A stretch of 64,000 nucleotides of DNA, from contig JAUZPI010000010.1 of the NCBI GenBank assembly GCA_030706015.1, positions 1 through 64,000 of the forward strand, in the 5' to 3' direction. The position numbers and the translations under genes are program-made. The notes under the pieces were generated by a model. The model was given only the letters and a program-made list of their open reading frames with translations. It did not search any database and was not told the DNA's origin. Positions 43,106 through 52,495 of this stretch are shown piece by piece. Origin of the DNA: Bacillota bacterium. GTDB lineage: Bacteria; Bacillota; Clostridia; Clostridiales; Clostridiaceae. The first letter of the stretch is position 1. The number at the start of each line of letters is the position of its first letter.

Positions 43106-43738
43106 ATGGGAGCAGACAAAATAGTCATCAAGGGTAACAAAGAAGGACTAAACGTAATAATAGATATGAACAATTTTAAAGATTTTGATGATATGCTGGA
43201 GATTTTGATAGATAAGCTGTCAAAGGGTAAGAGATTTTACAAGGGATGTACTCTTAAAGTGACTACTGAATTAAAGTATATAAACGAAAGACAGCTAAGG
43301 AAATTAAAAGATATCCTATTTGATGAATTTTTAATCAAAGATTGTATATTTGAAGACTTAGAGGAAAATTCAAATAAATCTTTTTCGGGCATTTATGAGG
43401 GAAGAACTAAATTTATAAAAAGAACAATTAGAAGTGGACAGGTTGTCAACTACTCAGGAAATATTGTAATCATAGGTGATGTAAATCCGGGATCAAAAGT
43501 TTCAGCTGGTGGAAACATAATAGTGATGGGATGCTTAAGAGGAGATGTACATGCAGGTGCTAGCGGCAATGATAAGGCTTTAATTGCAGCTTTTATGCTT
43601 CAACCCAAAATACTTCAAATTGCCAATACTATGACTAGAGCACCAGAGGAGGATGAAAAACCACAGTATCCTGAGGTTGCTAAATTAAGAGGTAAAACTA
43701 TTATTGTTGAACCTTATTCACCTAACAAATTTATTTAA
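43106..43738 (+). CDS. minC: Septum site-determining protein MinC
   Basis: A 210-residue protein. The N-terminal domain (~1-100) binds FtsZ. The C-terminal beta-helix (~105-205) has the MinC repeats RSGQVVNYSGNIVIIGDVNP and GSKVSAGGNIIVMGCLRGDV, then HAGASG. It inhibits Z-ring formation away from mid-cell when recruited by MinD. GTGGAGGTATT precedes the ATG. It is followed directly by minD, whose Shine-Dalgarno overlaps the stop region. Confidence 0.95.
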   Translation: MGADKIVIKGNKEGLNVIIDMNNFKDFDDMLEILIDKLSKGKRFYKGCTLKVTTELKYINERQLRKLKDILFDEFLIKDCIFEDLEENSNKSFSGIYEGRTKFIKRTIRSGQVVNYSGNIVIIGDVNPGSKVSAGGNIIVMGCLRGDVHAGASGNDKALIAAFMLQPKILQIANTMTRAPEEDEKPQYPEVAKLRGKTIIVEPYSPNKFI

Positions 43739-43752
43739 TGGAGGTAAAACAT

Positions 43753-44550
43753 ATGGGACAAGCTATAGTAATTACATCAGGAAAGGGAGGCGTAGGAAAA
43801 ACTACAACTACTGCTAACATAGGAACAGCATTGGCTGCAGCTAGTAAGAAGGTTGTAGTTGTAGACGGTGATACAGGTCTTAGAAACTTAGATGTTTTAA
43901 TGGGTCTTGAAAATAGAATAGTTTTTACTTTGCTAGATGTTATAGAGGAGAACTGTAGATTAAAGCAGGCATTAATTAAAGATAAAAGATATGAGAATCT
44001 TTATTTGCTTCCTACAGCCCAAACAAGAGATAAGAACGATGTTAAAACTGAACAAATGTTGAATCTTGTTAATGAATTAAAAAATGATTTTGATTATGTT
44101 TTAATAGACTGCCCAGCTGGTATAGAGCAGGGATTTGAAAACGCTGTTGTAGGCGCGGATAGAGCAATAGTCGTGGTAAATCCAGAACTTACCTCAGTAA
44201 GAGATGCTGATAGAGTTATTGGAAAATTGGATGCAAAAGGATTATATGATCACCAACTGGTAGTAAATAGAATAGATTATGAAATGGTAAAAAGAGGCGA
44301 CATGCTAAGTGTAAATGATGTAATAGATAATTTAGCAATAAAGCTTATAGGGGTAGTGCCTAATGATAAAGAAATCACCGTTTCAACAAACAAGGGAGAA
44401 CCTATAGTGCTAACTCAAAACTCATTTGCGGGACAAGCGTTTAAAGATATAGCAAGAAGAATTATGGGAGAAGAAATTCCATTTGTTAGCCCTGAAGAAA
44501 ATGACACTGGTTTTTTTGGATCCTTGAAGAAATTATTCAAGAAAAAATAG
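43753..44550 (+). CDS. minD: Septum site-determining ATPase MinD
   Basis: A 265-residue ParA-superfamily ATPase. The deviant Walker A is SGKGGVGKTTTT (residues 9-20), with VVVDGDTGLRNLD and YVLIDCPAGIE following. The C-terminal amphipathic membrane-targeting helix is FFGSLKKLFKKK. ATG 43753 is chosen over ATG 43738 because GGAGGT lies 7 nt before it, inside what would otherwise be coding. It recruits MinC to the membrane and is released by MinE. Confidence 0.97.
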   Translation: MGQAIVITSGKGGVGKTTTTANIGTALAAASKKVVVVDGDTGLRNLDVLMGLENRIVFTLLDVIEENCRLKQALIKDKRYENLYLLPTAQTRDKNDVKTEQMLNLVNELKNDFDYVLIDCPAGIEQGFENAVVGADRAIVVVNPELTSVRDADRVIGKLDAKGLYDHQLVVNRIDYEMVKRGDMLSVNDVIDNLAIKLIGVVPNDKEITVSTNKGEPIVLTQNSFAGQAFKDIARRIMGEEIPFVSPEENDTGFFGSLKKLFKKK

Positions 44551-44562
44551 GGAGGGGTTTTT

Positions 44563-44832
44563 GTGGATTTATTTAAGCTTTTTACTAATAAACCTTCCTC
44601 AAAAGATGTTGCTAAAGAAAGATTAAAATTGATACTTATCCATGATAGAGCTGATTTGTCGCCAGAACTCTTAGAAGCAATTAAGGGTGAAATATTAAGC
44701 GTTATAGCAAAGTATGTAGAAATTGACAATTCAGATGTTGAGGTTAAACTAACTAGGACGGACATTGAAGAAGGTAATGCTCCAGCACTAATTGCAAATA
44801 TACCAATTAGAAATATGAGAGGTAAACGCTAA
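44563..44832 (+). CDS. minE: Cell division topological specificity factor MinE
   Basis: An 89-residue protein. The anti-MinCD region SKDVAKERLKLILIHDRADLS at residues ~12-32 is classic MinE. The C-terminal topological-specificity domain contains VISKYVEIDNSDVEVKL-like strands. Its presence shows an oscillating Min system of the MinCDE type, rather than the DivIVA/MinJ type of Bacillus, a feature known in many clostridia. The GTG start has GGAGGGG before it. Confidence 0.95.
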   Translation: MDLFKLFTNKPSSKDVAKERLKLILIHDRADLSPELLEAIKGEILSVIAKYVEIDNSDVEVKLTRTDIEEGNAPALIANIPIRNMRGKR

Positions 44833-44835
44833 AGT

Positions 44836-44876
44836 AAATAAAGCTATGTATAATTGTATTATGCATAGCTTTATTT
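44836..44876. terminator. Hairpin terminator after minE
   Basis: AAATAAAGCTATG (44836-44848) pairs perfectly with CATAGCTTTATTT (44864-44876). The T-tail is short. Confidence 0.6.
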
Positions 44877-44916
44877 AACGTGCATATGTTATAATGTCCT
44901 TAATGGAGGGGTAGCA

Positions 44917-46029
44917 ATGCTAGATAGATTTAAGATTGATAGAAAGCTTTTAAGGCAGTTTGATTTTGGTGCATTAGTTGTTGTGTTGATAATTGTCGCT
45001 TTTGGTTGCATGAATATTTATAGTGCTACACATTTAAGGGCAGGTAACTATTATCTAGTTCAACAGCTTATTGCTTTAATAGTATGTTTAATTGTAGTAT
45101 ATCTATTATTGTTAGTAGATTATACCACAATAAAAAATTATATTCCTATTATATACTGGGTTTGTAATATTCTGCTCATTGTAGTTTTATTTACGCCAGC
45201 AAGAAACGGAGCTACAGGTTGGATTGGAGTAGGCAACAAAACCTTTCAACCGTCGGAATTTGCTAAAATTGCTATGATTATTATGGTTGCTAAAAAATTA
45301 GATGACCTGGAGGGTAATATAAACAATGTAAAGAATTTCTTTATAGTTTTATTTTATGCAGCAGTGCCTATGGCTTTAATTCTTAAGGAACCTGATATGG
45401 GTATGACTATGGTATGTTTTTTCACTGTTTTAGGAATGTTCTTTATAGCAGGATTAGATTTAAAGGTTATAATCGGTGGAATATCTTCAGTTATTATTTT
45501 AATAGTTGTAGCTTGGAATTCTTCTCTAATGGAAGCCTATTGGAAGGTAAGACTTACATCCTTCCTGCACCCTGAACAGGATAGTTTAGGAGCGGGTTTA
45601 CAGCTTTATAATTCTGAGATAGGAATAGGATCTGGAGGATTATTCGGAAAAGGATTTTTGGCTGGTACTCAAATAAGAGGAGGCTTTATACCAGAAAACC
45701 ATACGGACTTCATTTTTTCTGTAGTTGGTGAGGAATGGGGACTTGTAGGAGCAATAATCTTATTAGTATTATATTGCATATTAATATTTAAGTTGATTAA
45801 AATAGCAAAGAATGCAAAAGATGTATTCGGCAGGGTTATATGTGCAGGTATTATTGCTATATTTACTTTTCTAGTTTATCAAAATATAGGAATGACCATT
45901 GGTGTGGCACCAATTACAGGAGTAACTCTTCCTTTTATGAGTTATGGTGGTAGTTCCATGTTAACCTGTTTTATATCCTTGGCACTAGTGTTGAATATAG
46001 GAATGAGAAGAAATAAAATTAATTTTTAA
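44917..46029 (+). CDS. rodA: RodA, SEDS-family peptidoglycan glycosyltransferase
   Basis: A 370-residue protein with about ten membrane helices. SEDS signatures are FQPSEFAKIAMI, ILKEPDMGMTMVCF and the C-terminal TGVTLPFMSYGGSSMLT. The catalytic Asp is expected in the long loop after the HPEQDSLGAGLQLYNSEIGIGSG region. It polymerises lipid II together with class B PBP2, two copies of which lie 5 kb upstream. GGAGGGG precedes the ATG. Its location behind minCDE instead of in mreBCD is usual for clostridia. Confidence 0.96.
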   Translation: MLDRFKIDRKLLRQFDFGALVVVLIIVAFGCMNIYSATHLRAGNYYLVQQLIALIVCLIVVYLLLLVDYTTIKNYIPIIYWVCNILLIVVLFTPARNGATGWIGVGNKTFQPSEFAKIAMIIMVAKKLDDLEGNINNVKNFFIVLFYAAVPMALILKEPDMGMTMVCFFTVLGMFFIAGLDLKVIIGGISSVIILIVVAWNSSLMEAYWKVRLTSFLHPEQDSLGAGLQLYNSEIGIGSGGLFGKGFLAGTQIRGGFIPENHTDFIFSVVGEEWGLVGAIILLVLYCILIFKLIKIAKNAKDVFGRVICAGIIAIFTFLVYQNIGMTIGVAPITGVTLPFMSYGGSSMLTCFISLALVLNIGMRRNKINF

Positions 46030-46063
46030 TAATAATTAGGTAACAAAGGATGGGGGAACTTTT

Positions 46064-46444
46064 ATGAAGATATCATTTATAGCTCATGATAAGAAAAAGG
46101 ATGAAATTATTGAATTTGTAAAAAGGTATAAGGAGGTATTCGAGCATCACGAAATATATGCCACTGGAACAACAGGTAGAATGATCAGTGAACAAATTGG
46201 TTTAAAAGTACACAGATTTTTATCTGGACCATTAGGTGGAGACCAACAAATTGGAGCAAAAATTGCTGAAGGACAAATGGATATAATAATATTTTTAAGA
46301 GATCCATTAACAGCACAGCCTCACGAGCCAGACGTATCAGCTTTAGTAAGATTATGTGATGTTCACTCTATACCGTTAGCAACTAATATTGGTTCTGCAG
46401 AAGTTTTTGCAAAGGCGTTAAGATCTCGAGAAATTGTAAAATAA
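46064..46444 (+). CDS. mgsA: Methylglyoxal synthase
   Basis: A 126-residue protein of the MGS fold. IAHDKKKDEI, ATGTTGRMI, SGPLGGDQQIGAKIAEG (phosphate binding and catalytic Asp) and FLRDPLTAQPHEPDVSAL (second catalytic Asp) are all present. It converts dihydroxyacetone phosphate to methylglyoxal, relieving sugar-phosphate stress. It lies 34 bp after rodA, so cotranscription is likely. A terminator follows. Confidence 0.97.
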   Translation: MKISFIAHDKKKDEIIEFVKRYKEVFEHHEIYATGTTGRMISEQIGLKVHRFLSGPLGGDQQIGAKIAEGQMDIIIFLRDPLTAQPHEPDVSALVRLCDVHSIPLATNIGSAEVFAKALRSREIVK

Positions 46445-46456
46445 AACATGTTTTTT

Positions 46457-46497
46457 AAGCAGGTAGTGATAGATTTGAATAACACTACCTGCTTTTC
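46457..46497 (+). terminator. Terminator after mgsA
   Basis: AAGCAGGTAGTG (46457-46468) pairs perfectly with CACTACCTGCTT (46483-46494). A T-rich tail follows. Confidence 0.88.
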
Positions 46498-46567
46498 TTG
46501 TGTTTTGGTTATATTACTGCTGCCCAATTCATATACATATTGTAATAATAATGATTTAGGGGGAAAC

Positions 46568-47380
46568 ATGGGAAGCTTTAACTCCAAATATGAGAATTAC
46601 TATAATGAACTTATAAACAAAAGATATAATGGCAGTAGCAATAATTATTATATGCAAAATGATAACAAGGGTATATTAAACAAAGATAAGCTTGTTAAAA
46701 AAATAACACTTCAATTAACCGGGAGCTTAGTTTTGTTCTTATTTGCTTTCGGTTGTAGGTATGTTGTTACACCTGAAACTAAACAAGCGTATAATTTTGC
46801 TAAATCAACTGTTAATTATAATTATGATTACAATAGTGTAGCTAAATACGTACAGAATGTAAATTCCAGTGAAATTATTAATAAATTTAATAGCATAAAT
46901 TCAGATTATCTAAATGATAAAGCTACCGCATTTATAGATGAAATTAAATTTAAAATCAGTGGACAAAAGACTGTGGATGATGAGATTAAAAGCACTTTTA
47001 TTTCACCAATAAGCGGTGAGATAACCTCTCACTTTGGAAATAAAATAAGTACTGCTAATAGTAAAAGTGAATTTAATAATGGGGTAGATATTAATATAAA
47101 TGGTAACGTAGAAGTAAAGTGTTCTAATGATGGTACTATAGCGGATATGGGTACTAATAAATCTGGTGTTAAGTTTATACAAATAGATCACGGTGAAGGT
47201 ATTGTAACTGAGTATTATGGCTTTAGCAGCATTTCTGTGAATAAAGGTGATGAGGTTAAAAAGAATCAAGTTATTGGTAGGGCAGGCAGTAATGACAGTA
47301 ATACAAAAACTAATTTTCACTTTGAGATAAGCTACATGGGTGAAAACAGAGATCCAGAGAAATATTTCAGTTTTAAATAA
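46568..47380 (+). CDS. spoIVFA: SpoIVFA-like protein with degenerate M23/LytM domain
   Basis: A 270-residue protein with one membrane helix (~45-62) and a C-terminal LytM/M23 domain (~175-270). Metal ligands are partly lost: FNNGVDIN has Asn where the first His (FHxGIDI) should be, and the terminal HxH reads NFHFEI. It is therefore probably not a peptidase. The next gene encodes the SpoIVFB protease, and the position between the min genes and rplU-obg matches Bacillus spoIVFA. Family knowledge: SpoIVFA anchors and restrains SpoIVFB in the outer forespore membrane. The ATG at 46568 follows AGGGGGAAAC. A longer upstream frame would read through the mgsA terminator and is rejected. Confidence 0.8.
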   Translation: MGSFNSKYENYYNELINKRYNGSSNNYYMQNDNKGILNKDKLVKKITLQLTGSLVLFLFAFGCRYVVTPETKQAYNFAKSTVNYNYDYNSVAKYVQNVNSSEIINKFNSINSDYLNDKATAFIDEIKFKISGQKTVDDEIKSTFISPISGEITSHFGNKISTANSKSEFNNGVDININGNVEVKCSNDGTIADMGTNKSGVKFIQIDHGEGIVTEYYGFSSISVNKGDEVKKNQVIGRAGSNDSNTKTNFHFEISYMGENRDPEKYFSFK

Positions 47381-47456
47381 GAGAATTTATAAATTTTATT
47401 CATTAAGTTTCATGTATAATTACGTATACCCCTAACAATTAATTTGGAGTGGTTAT

Positions 47457-48314
47457 TTGGTTAAGATTAATAAGTTTTTTATTCCATATATAATTCTCCT
47501 GCTGCTGCTAGTGGGAGAAAAGAGCACTTTAATTGTTTCTTTTGGGGTGGTAATTTTGCATGAAATAGCTCATTATTTAACTGCAAGGTATCTAGGTTTT
47601 GATGGCTTTAATATCGAACTATTACCCTTTGGTACTGTATTAAGGCTTAAAGAATTAGATGAAGCTTCACCAAAAGAAGATATGATAATATCCATAGCTG
47701 GACCGCTGGTAAACTTGGTTTTAGCTATTATTTTGTATGTAATAAACATTAATTATAACAATTTGTTTATTTCTGAACTTATAAAGGCAAATCTTTCAAT
47801 TGGATTGTTCAACTTGATTCCTGCTTTTCCTTTAGATGGAGGAAGGATTTTGAGAGATATTTGCTGCTTTAGATATATTTATAAAAAAGCAAACAGGATA
47901 ACTGTTTACTTTGGGATAGTAATAGGTACATTTTTTATGTTTATGTATTTATACTTGTTTTTTAATAATATAAAGAATTTTAATATGGGTATTATTGCTA
48001 TATTCATTTTGGTTTGTTCTTTTAAAGAAAAGGAAAGGACAGTTTATATAATTATGGGAGACGTAGTGAAAAAAAAGTATAAGTTTATCTCAAGAGGATA
48101 CATTGAGAATAAGAGTATATCCATATACCACAAAAAAGATTTATTAACCGCTATGAGTATTTTAGATAAAAATAAATATAATATTTTTAATGTGTTAGAT
48201 AATGATATGAAATCAATAGATATCTTTTATGAAGAGGAATTGCTAGAAGCAATTAAGAAATATGGAAACATTACTATAGAAGAATTAATAAAAATAAGGG
48301 AGAAAAATAAATAG
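47457..48314 (+). CDS. spoIVFB: Stage IV sporulation protein FB, site-2 protease (M50)
   Basis: A 285-residue membrane metalloprotease. HEIAH (His35, Glu36, His39) lies in an early membrane helix, and NLIPAFPLDGGR with Asp128 supplies the third zinc ligand. A C-terminal cytosolic part (~195-285), CBS-like (TAMSILDKNKYNIFNVLD), probably senses ATP. Family knowledge: cleaves pro-sigma-K inside the mother cell. The start is TTG 47457 with GGAGTGG 5 nt upstream. It lies 76 bp behind the SpoIVFA-like gene. Confidence 0.92.
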   Translation: MVKINKFFIPYIILLLLLVGEKSTLIVSFGVVILHEIAHYLTARYLGFDGFNIELLPFGTVLRLKELDEASPKEDMIISIAGPLVNLVLAIILYVININYNNLFISELIKANLSIGLFNLIPAFPLDGGRILRDICCFRYIYKKANRITVYFGIVIGTFFMFMYLYLFFNNIKNFNMGIIAIFILVCSFKEKERTVYIIMGDVVKKKYKFISRGYIENKSISIYHKKDLLTAMSILDKNKYNIFNVLDNDMKSIDIFYEEELLEAIKKYGNITIEELIKIREKNK

Positions 48315-48395
48315 GAAGGAAAATCAAAAGATGAAAGTTGATTTTAACTATTTATATGTTAGAATATAAAAATGAGTAACTAACGAGGAGGAAAT

Positions 48396-50258
48396 TTGAT
48401 GAATAAAATTTCAGATGATATTTTGTATAGGGTTGAGAAACCTGCTAGATATATTGGAGGAGAATTTAATTCTTGTATTAAAGATAAAAATAAGGTTGAC
48501 ATAAGATTTGCTTTTTGCTTTCCAGATGTATACGAAGTAGGAATGTCTCACCTAGGAATGAAAATATTATATTATGTCCTAAATCAAAGAGAGGATACAT
48601 ATTGCGAAAGAGTATTTGCTCCATGGCCAGACATGGAAATGCAAATGAGAGAAAATAATATTCCTCTATATGCGTTAGAGAGTAAGGATTCCTTAGGGGA
48701 ATTTGACTTCTTAGGATTTACTCTTCAATATGAAATGAGTTATACAAATATCTTAAATATGTTAGATATGGCTGGAATACCAGTGAGAGCCTCAAAAAGA
48801 GGAGAGGATCATCCAATAGTAATATGTGGAGGACCTTGCTCCTATAACCCCGAGCCTTTGTATGATATTGCGGATTTATTTGTAATTGGTGAAGGAGAAG
48901 AGGTTACTAATGAAGTTTTAGATTTGTATAAAGAGTATAAGGGAAAAAGCAAAAAGGAATTTTTAAGAGAGGCTGCTAAAATTCAAGGAGTATATGTGCC
49001 TAGTTTATACGAAGTTAATTACAAAGAAGATGGCACAATAAAAGAATTCAAGCCCTTATTTGATGATGTTCCAAAAACGGTAAAAAAGAGAATAATTCAT
49101 AATTTGAATGAAAATGTATTTCCTGACAAATTGATAGTTCCATACAATGAAATAGTTCATGATAGAATTATGCTTGAAACCTTTAGAGGTTGCACAAGAG
49201 GATGCAGATTCTGTCAAGCTGGTATGATATATAGGCCAGTACGAGAAAAGAAAACATCTACCTTAATTGAACAAGCGGAACAATTAATAAAAAATACAGG
49301 TTATGAAGAATTATCCCTTACATCTTTAAGTATATGCGATTATTCAGATATCCAGAACCTAATAAATTCTCTAGTTGAAAAGCATAAAGAAGAGAATATA
49401 GGAATATCCCTTCCATCCTTGAGAATAGATTCATTCTCAGTAGATCTTATAAAAGAAATACAAAAGGTAAGGAAGACAGGTTTAACTTTTGCACCAGAGG
49501 CCGGTTCACAAAGAATGAGAGATGTTATAAATAAAGGTGTAACAGAACAAAACTTAATGGATTCAGTAAGCAGTGCTTTTAAATCAGGTTGGTCCACAAT
49601 AAAACTTTATTTTATGATTGGTTTACCTTATGAGACTATTGAGGATGTAGTAGGTATAGCAGATTTATCTAAAAAAGTAGTGTCAGAATATATGAAGGTT
49701 CCAAAGGAAGTTAGAAAAAAGGGTTTAAGAGTAACTGTTAGTACATCTATATTTGTTCCTAAGCCTTTTACACCGTTTCAGTGGGCTCCTATGGATACTA
49801 TGCCTTCGGTTAGAGAAAAAATATCAGCACTAAGAGGAGAAATTACAGACAAGAGAATAACTTATAATTGGCATGAAACTCCCGTTAGTTATCTTGAAGC
49901 AGTATTTGCAAGAGGAGATAGAAGAGTATGTGATGTGCTGGTAAACGCCTTTGAAAAGGGAGCTAAATTCGATGGCTGGTCTGAATACTTTAAGTATGAT
50001 GTTTGGATGGATGCATTGAAAGAAGCAGGAGTTGACGGAGATTTCTATGCTTATAGAGAAAGAAGTTATGATGAGATTTTACCATGGGAGTTTTTAGATA
50101 TTGGTGTGTCGAAGGAATTCTTGAAAAAGGAAAATGAGAAGGCAAGAAATGTAGAGGTAACGCATGATTGCAGGCAAGGATGTACAAATTGCGGAATAAA
50201 CAAAAGTTTTAAAGAAGGGAAGTGCTTCGAGGGTGCGTTATTTACTGAAATTCACTAA
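48396..50258 (+). CDS. B12-binding-type radical SAM protein (TIGR03960 family)
   Basis: A 620-residue protein. A vitamin-B12-binding-like N-terminal domain (~20-190: FCFPDVYEVGMSHLGMKILYY) precedes a radical SAM core with the cluster motif RGCTRGCRFCQAG (CxxxCxxC). A C-terminal region ends with a further Cys cluster, CRQGCTNCGIN. The next gene (DUF2344/TIGR03936) overlaps it by 26 bp, and this pair, sometimes fused, is conserved in Firmicutes before rng and rplU. The chemical target is unknown; tRNA or rRNA modification is often suggested because of the neighbourhood. GAGGAGGAAA precedes the ATG. Confidence 0.92.
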   Translation: MMNKISDDILYRVEKPARYIGGEFNSCIKDKNKVDIRFAFCFPDVYEVGMSHLGMKILYYVLNQREDTYCERVFAPWPDMEMQMRENNIPLYALESKDSLGEFDFLGFTLQYEMSYTNILNMLDMAGIPVRASKRGEDHPIVICGGPCSYNPEPLYDIADLFVIGEGEEVTNEVLDLYKEYKGKSKKEFLREAAKIQGVYVPSLYEVNYKEDGTIKEFKPLFDDVPKTVKKRIIHNLNENVFPDKLIVPYNEIVHDRIMLETFRGCTRGCRFCQAGMIYRPVREKKTSTLIEQAEQLIKNTGYEELSLTSLSICDYSDIQNLINSLVEKHKEENIGISLPSLRIDSFSVDLIKEIQKVRKTGLTFAPEAGSQRMRDVINKGVTEQNLMDSVSSAFKSGWSTIKLYFMIGLPYETIEDVVGIADLSKKVVSEYMKVPKEVRKKGLRVTVSTSIFVPKPFTPFQWAPMDTMPSVREKISALRGEITDKRITYNWHETPVSYLEAVFARGDRRVCDVLVNAFEKGAKFDGWSEYFKYDVWMDALKEAGVDGDFYAYRERSYDEILPWEFLDIGVSKEFLKKENEKARNVEVTHDCRQGCTNCGINKSFKEGKCFEGALFTEIH

Positions 50259-50943
50259 AGATAAGGACATAAGATTTGTAGCTCATCTTGATATAATGAG
50301 ATCTATTCAAAGATCAATCAAGAGAGCAGGAATTCCTATAGAATATTCAAAGGGTTTTAATCCACATATGACTATGTCTATTGCTCAACCATTATCGGTG
50401 GGGGTATATTCATATGGAGAATATATGGATTTAAACTTAAAAGAGGAACTTGATGAAAAAACAATTATGGAAAAGTTCAATGAATGCTCACCTATAGGAA
50501 TAAAGGTAACGGGAGTATTAAAGATAGAAAATCAATATTATGAAGATGGCAAAAAGGTGCCTCAGGCTATGGCTGCGCTAGATGGAGCGGAGTATACAAT
50601 AAAAATAAAGTATAATGATACGGCATCACTGGATAGTGAAATGAAAGAAATGATGAAAAATGCTCAATGGAATGCTTTGAAGAAATCAAAAAAAGAGGAA
50701 AAGTTAGTTAATATAAGACCTATGGTTAAGAGTCTTAACTATAAAATTGAGCAGGATACATTAATAGTAAATACTTTAGTCAGCTGTGGAAGCAGGGAAA
50801 ATCTATCAGCTGAGCTTCTTGCACAGTATATTACTTCTAATACTGAAAATGCTAAACAAGACTCTTTTACTGATGTTAAAAGAGAGGATTTGTATGCTTT
50901 AAAGAATAAAAAAATGGTTCCTCTTATAAATTACTTTAAATAG
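50233..50943 (+). CDS. TIGR03936 / DUF2344 family protein
   Basis: A 236-residue protein opening with YLLKFTKDKDIRFVAHLDIM and GIPIEYSKGFNPHMTMSIAQ, the DUF2344 signature. The fold is related to RNA-modifying or tRNA-binding enzymes. The start GTG 50233 lies inside the 3' end of the radical SAM gene, so translation is coupled, and the two products very likely work together. Function not established. Confidence 0.9.
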   Translation: MRYLLKFTKDKDIRFVAHLDIMRSIQRSIKRAGIPIEYSKGFNPHMTMSIAQPLSVGVYSYGEYMDLNLKEELDEKTIMEKFNECSPIGIKVTGVLKIENQYYEDGKKVPQAMAALDGAEYTIKIKYNDTASLDSEMKEMMKNAQWNALKKSKKEEKLVNIRPMVKSLNYKIEQDTLIVNTLVSCGSRENLSAELLAQYITSNTENAKQDSFTDVKREDLYALKNKKMVPLINYFK

Positions 50944-50973
50944 AGAGTAATCACTTTTTCAGGTGGTGTTTAT

Positions 50974-52440
50974 ATGACAAAAGAGATATTTATAGAACGG
51001 TATAAAGAGGTTTTGAGAATTGCCGTTATGGAAGACAAAAAGCTTTCTGAATGCTTTATTGAAGAAGATAATAATGAGGTGTATCAGGGGCAAATATATA
51101 AAGGCATAGTGAAGAATATTGTGCCAGCTATAAAATGTGCATTTATAGATATAGGCAAAGATAAAAATTGCTATATGTATATGGATAGTAAGTTTAATAA
51201 CACACACATAAAAAAGGGTGAAGAAATCCTAGTTGAAGTTGTTAAAGAGAGCATTGGAGATAAAGGACCTAAAGTGACCAATGCAATTACCATACCAGGA
51301 AGATATTCCGTAATAATTACACTTAATAAGGATATTAATTTTTCAAAGAAAATTAACGATGAAAGCTTTATTGCAGGTATAGGGGAGAATTTGAAAAAGC
51401 CTGAAGATGTAGGGGTAATGATTAGAACAAATGCACAAAATGTAGATTTCCAATTTATTAATGAGGAAATAAATCGTTTATATGCTGTGTACTTAGGTAT
51501 TGCCAAAGAGGGTCTTTATTCAAGTAAGCCTAGGATACTATATAATGCAGGTGGAGTATTAGGTAAAGTTCTGAGAGATAATATAGATGCAAACACCGCT
51601 AAAATAATTGTAAATAGTAAAGACGACTATGAATTTATAAAAAATTATGTTGGTCAAAAAGAAGATATAAATCTTGAAATAGAACTTCATGACAAATGTA
51701 GAACTCTTTTAGATTATTATGGAATAGAAAAAGAGCTTCTTAGACTGAGAAATAATAAAGTTTACCTTAAATGTGGTGGTTCTATTATCATAGATAAAAC
51801 AGAAGCGATGTACGTAATTGATGTGAATTCTGGAAAAAATGTTAAAAGTAATTCAATCGATAAAACTGCAGAAATTACTGATTTACAAGCTGCAGAAGAG
51901 ATAGTAAGGCAAATAAGACTTAGAAATCTAAGTGGAATTATTATTGTTGATTTTATAGATATCAATAGTGAACTGGGAAAAAATAATGTTATTAATAAAT
52001 TAGAACAGGGTTTTCAGAGTGATAAGAATAAGACAATAATTTATCCTTTCACTGAATTAAATTTAGTACAAATTGCAAGAAGACGCAGAGGCAAATCTAT
52101 ACACGATTATATAGAACAGCAATGCGAATGCTGTAATGGGTCTGGTAAAAGGCTAAAGAACTCGTATTTAAATATGCTCATCAGAAATGAATTATTTAGG
52201 TTGAGTGAAAATGAAAATTTTGATCATATATATATGGAAATTAATGCAATTTATGAAGATGATATATTGAACAATCTTCAAGATTTCATTGGTTTTATAG
52301 GGGCAAAAAATAAAAATTTTTATGCTAAATTTGTTGATAATATTGAATATTTTAAACTTTCTCCATTGATTTTTAAAAGCCAAAGAGATGAATTAAAGGA
52401 ATGTTTAATAAATAAAGGCTGTAATTTAACTGATGAGTAA
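50974..52440 (+). CDS. rng: Ribonuclease G/E family endoribonuclease
   Basis: A 488-residue protein. The N-terminal S1 RNA-binding domain (~35-120: YKGIVKNIVPAIKCAFIDIG) precedes an RNase H-like catalytic part with YVIDVNSGKNVKS and IVDFIDINSE, whose aspartates bind Mg2+. The zinc link CECCNGSGKR joins dimers. The length is that of RNase G rather than the longer RNase E. It processes rRNA and mRNA. It lies 30 bp behind the DUF2344 gene. Confidence 0.94.
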   Translation: MTKEIFIERYKEVLRIAVMEDKKLSECFIEEDNNEVYQGQIYKGIVKNIVPAIKCAFIDIGKDKNCYMYMDSKFNNTHIKKGEEILVEVVKESIGDKGPKVTNAITIPGRYSVIITLNKDINFSKKINDESFIAGIGENLKKPEDVGVMIRTNAQNVDFQFINEEINRLYAVYLGIAKEGLYSSKPRILYNAGGVLGKVLRDNIDANTAKIIVNSKDDYEFIKNYVGQKEDINLEIELHDKCRTLLDYYGIEKELLRLRNNKVYLKCGGSIIIDKTEAMYVIDVNSGKNVKSNSIDKTAEITDLQAAEEIVRQIRLRNLSGIIIVDFIDINSELGKNNVINKLEQGFQSDKNKTIIYPFTELNLVQIARRRRGKSIHDYIEQQCECCNGSGKRLKNSYLNMLIRNELFRLSENENFDHIYMEINAIYEDDILNNLQDFIGFIGAKNKNFYAKFVDNIEYFKLSPLIFKSQRDELKECLINKGCNLTDE

Positions 52441-52459
52441 ATGTAATGTAAAATAATTC

Positions 52460-52488
52460 TTTACAAGAGTGATTCTATATGTTAAAAT
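52460..52488 (+). promoter_or_regulatory. Promoter of the rplU-prp-rpmA operon
   Basis: TTTACA (52460-52465), 17-bp spacer, TAAAAT (52483-52488). The predicted start lies near 52495, giving a leader of about 115 nt. Confidence 0.65.
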
Positions 52489-52495
52489 GTCATTT

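Noticed and set aside
43738..43752. Upstream ATG of minD
   Set aside because: Using it would place the perfect GGAGGT ribosome-binding site inside the coding sequence. ATG 43753 has the right spacing, and MinD normally begins directly with MGQAI-type residues.
46448..46567. N-terminal extension of the SpoIVFA-like protein
   Set aside because: The extended frame reads through the 12-bp mgsA terminator hairpin. A proper site AGGGGGAAAC precedes the ATG at 46568.
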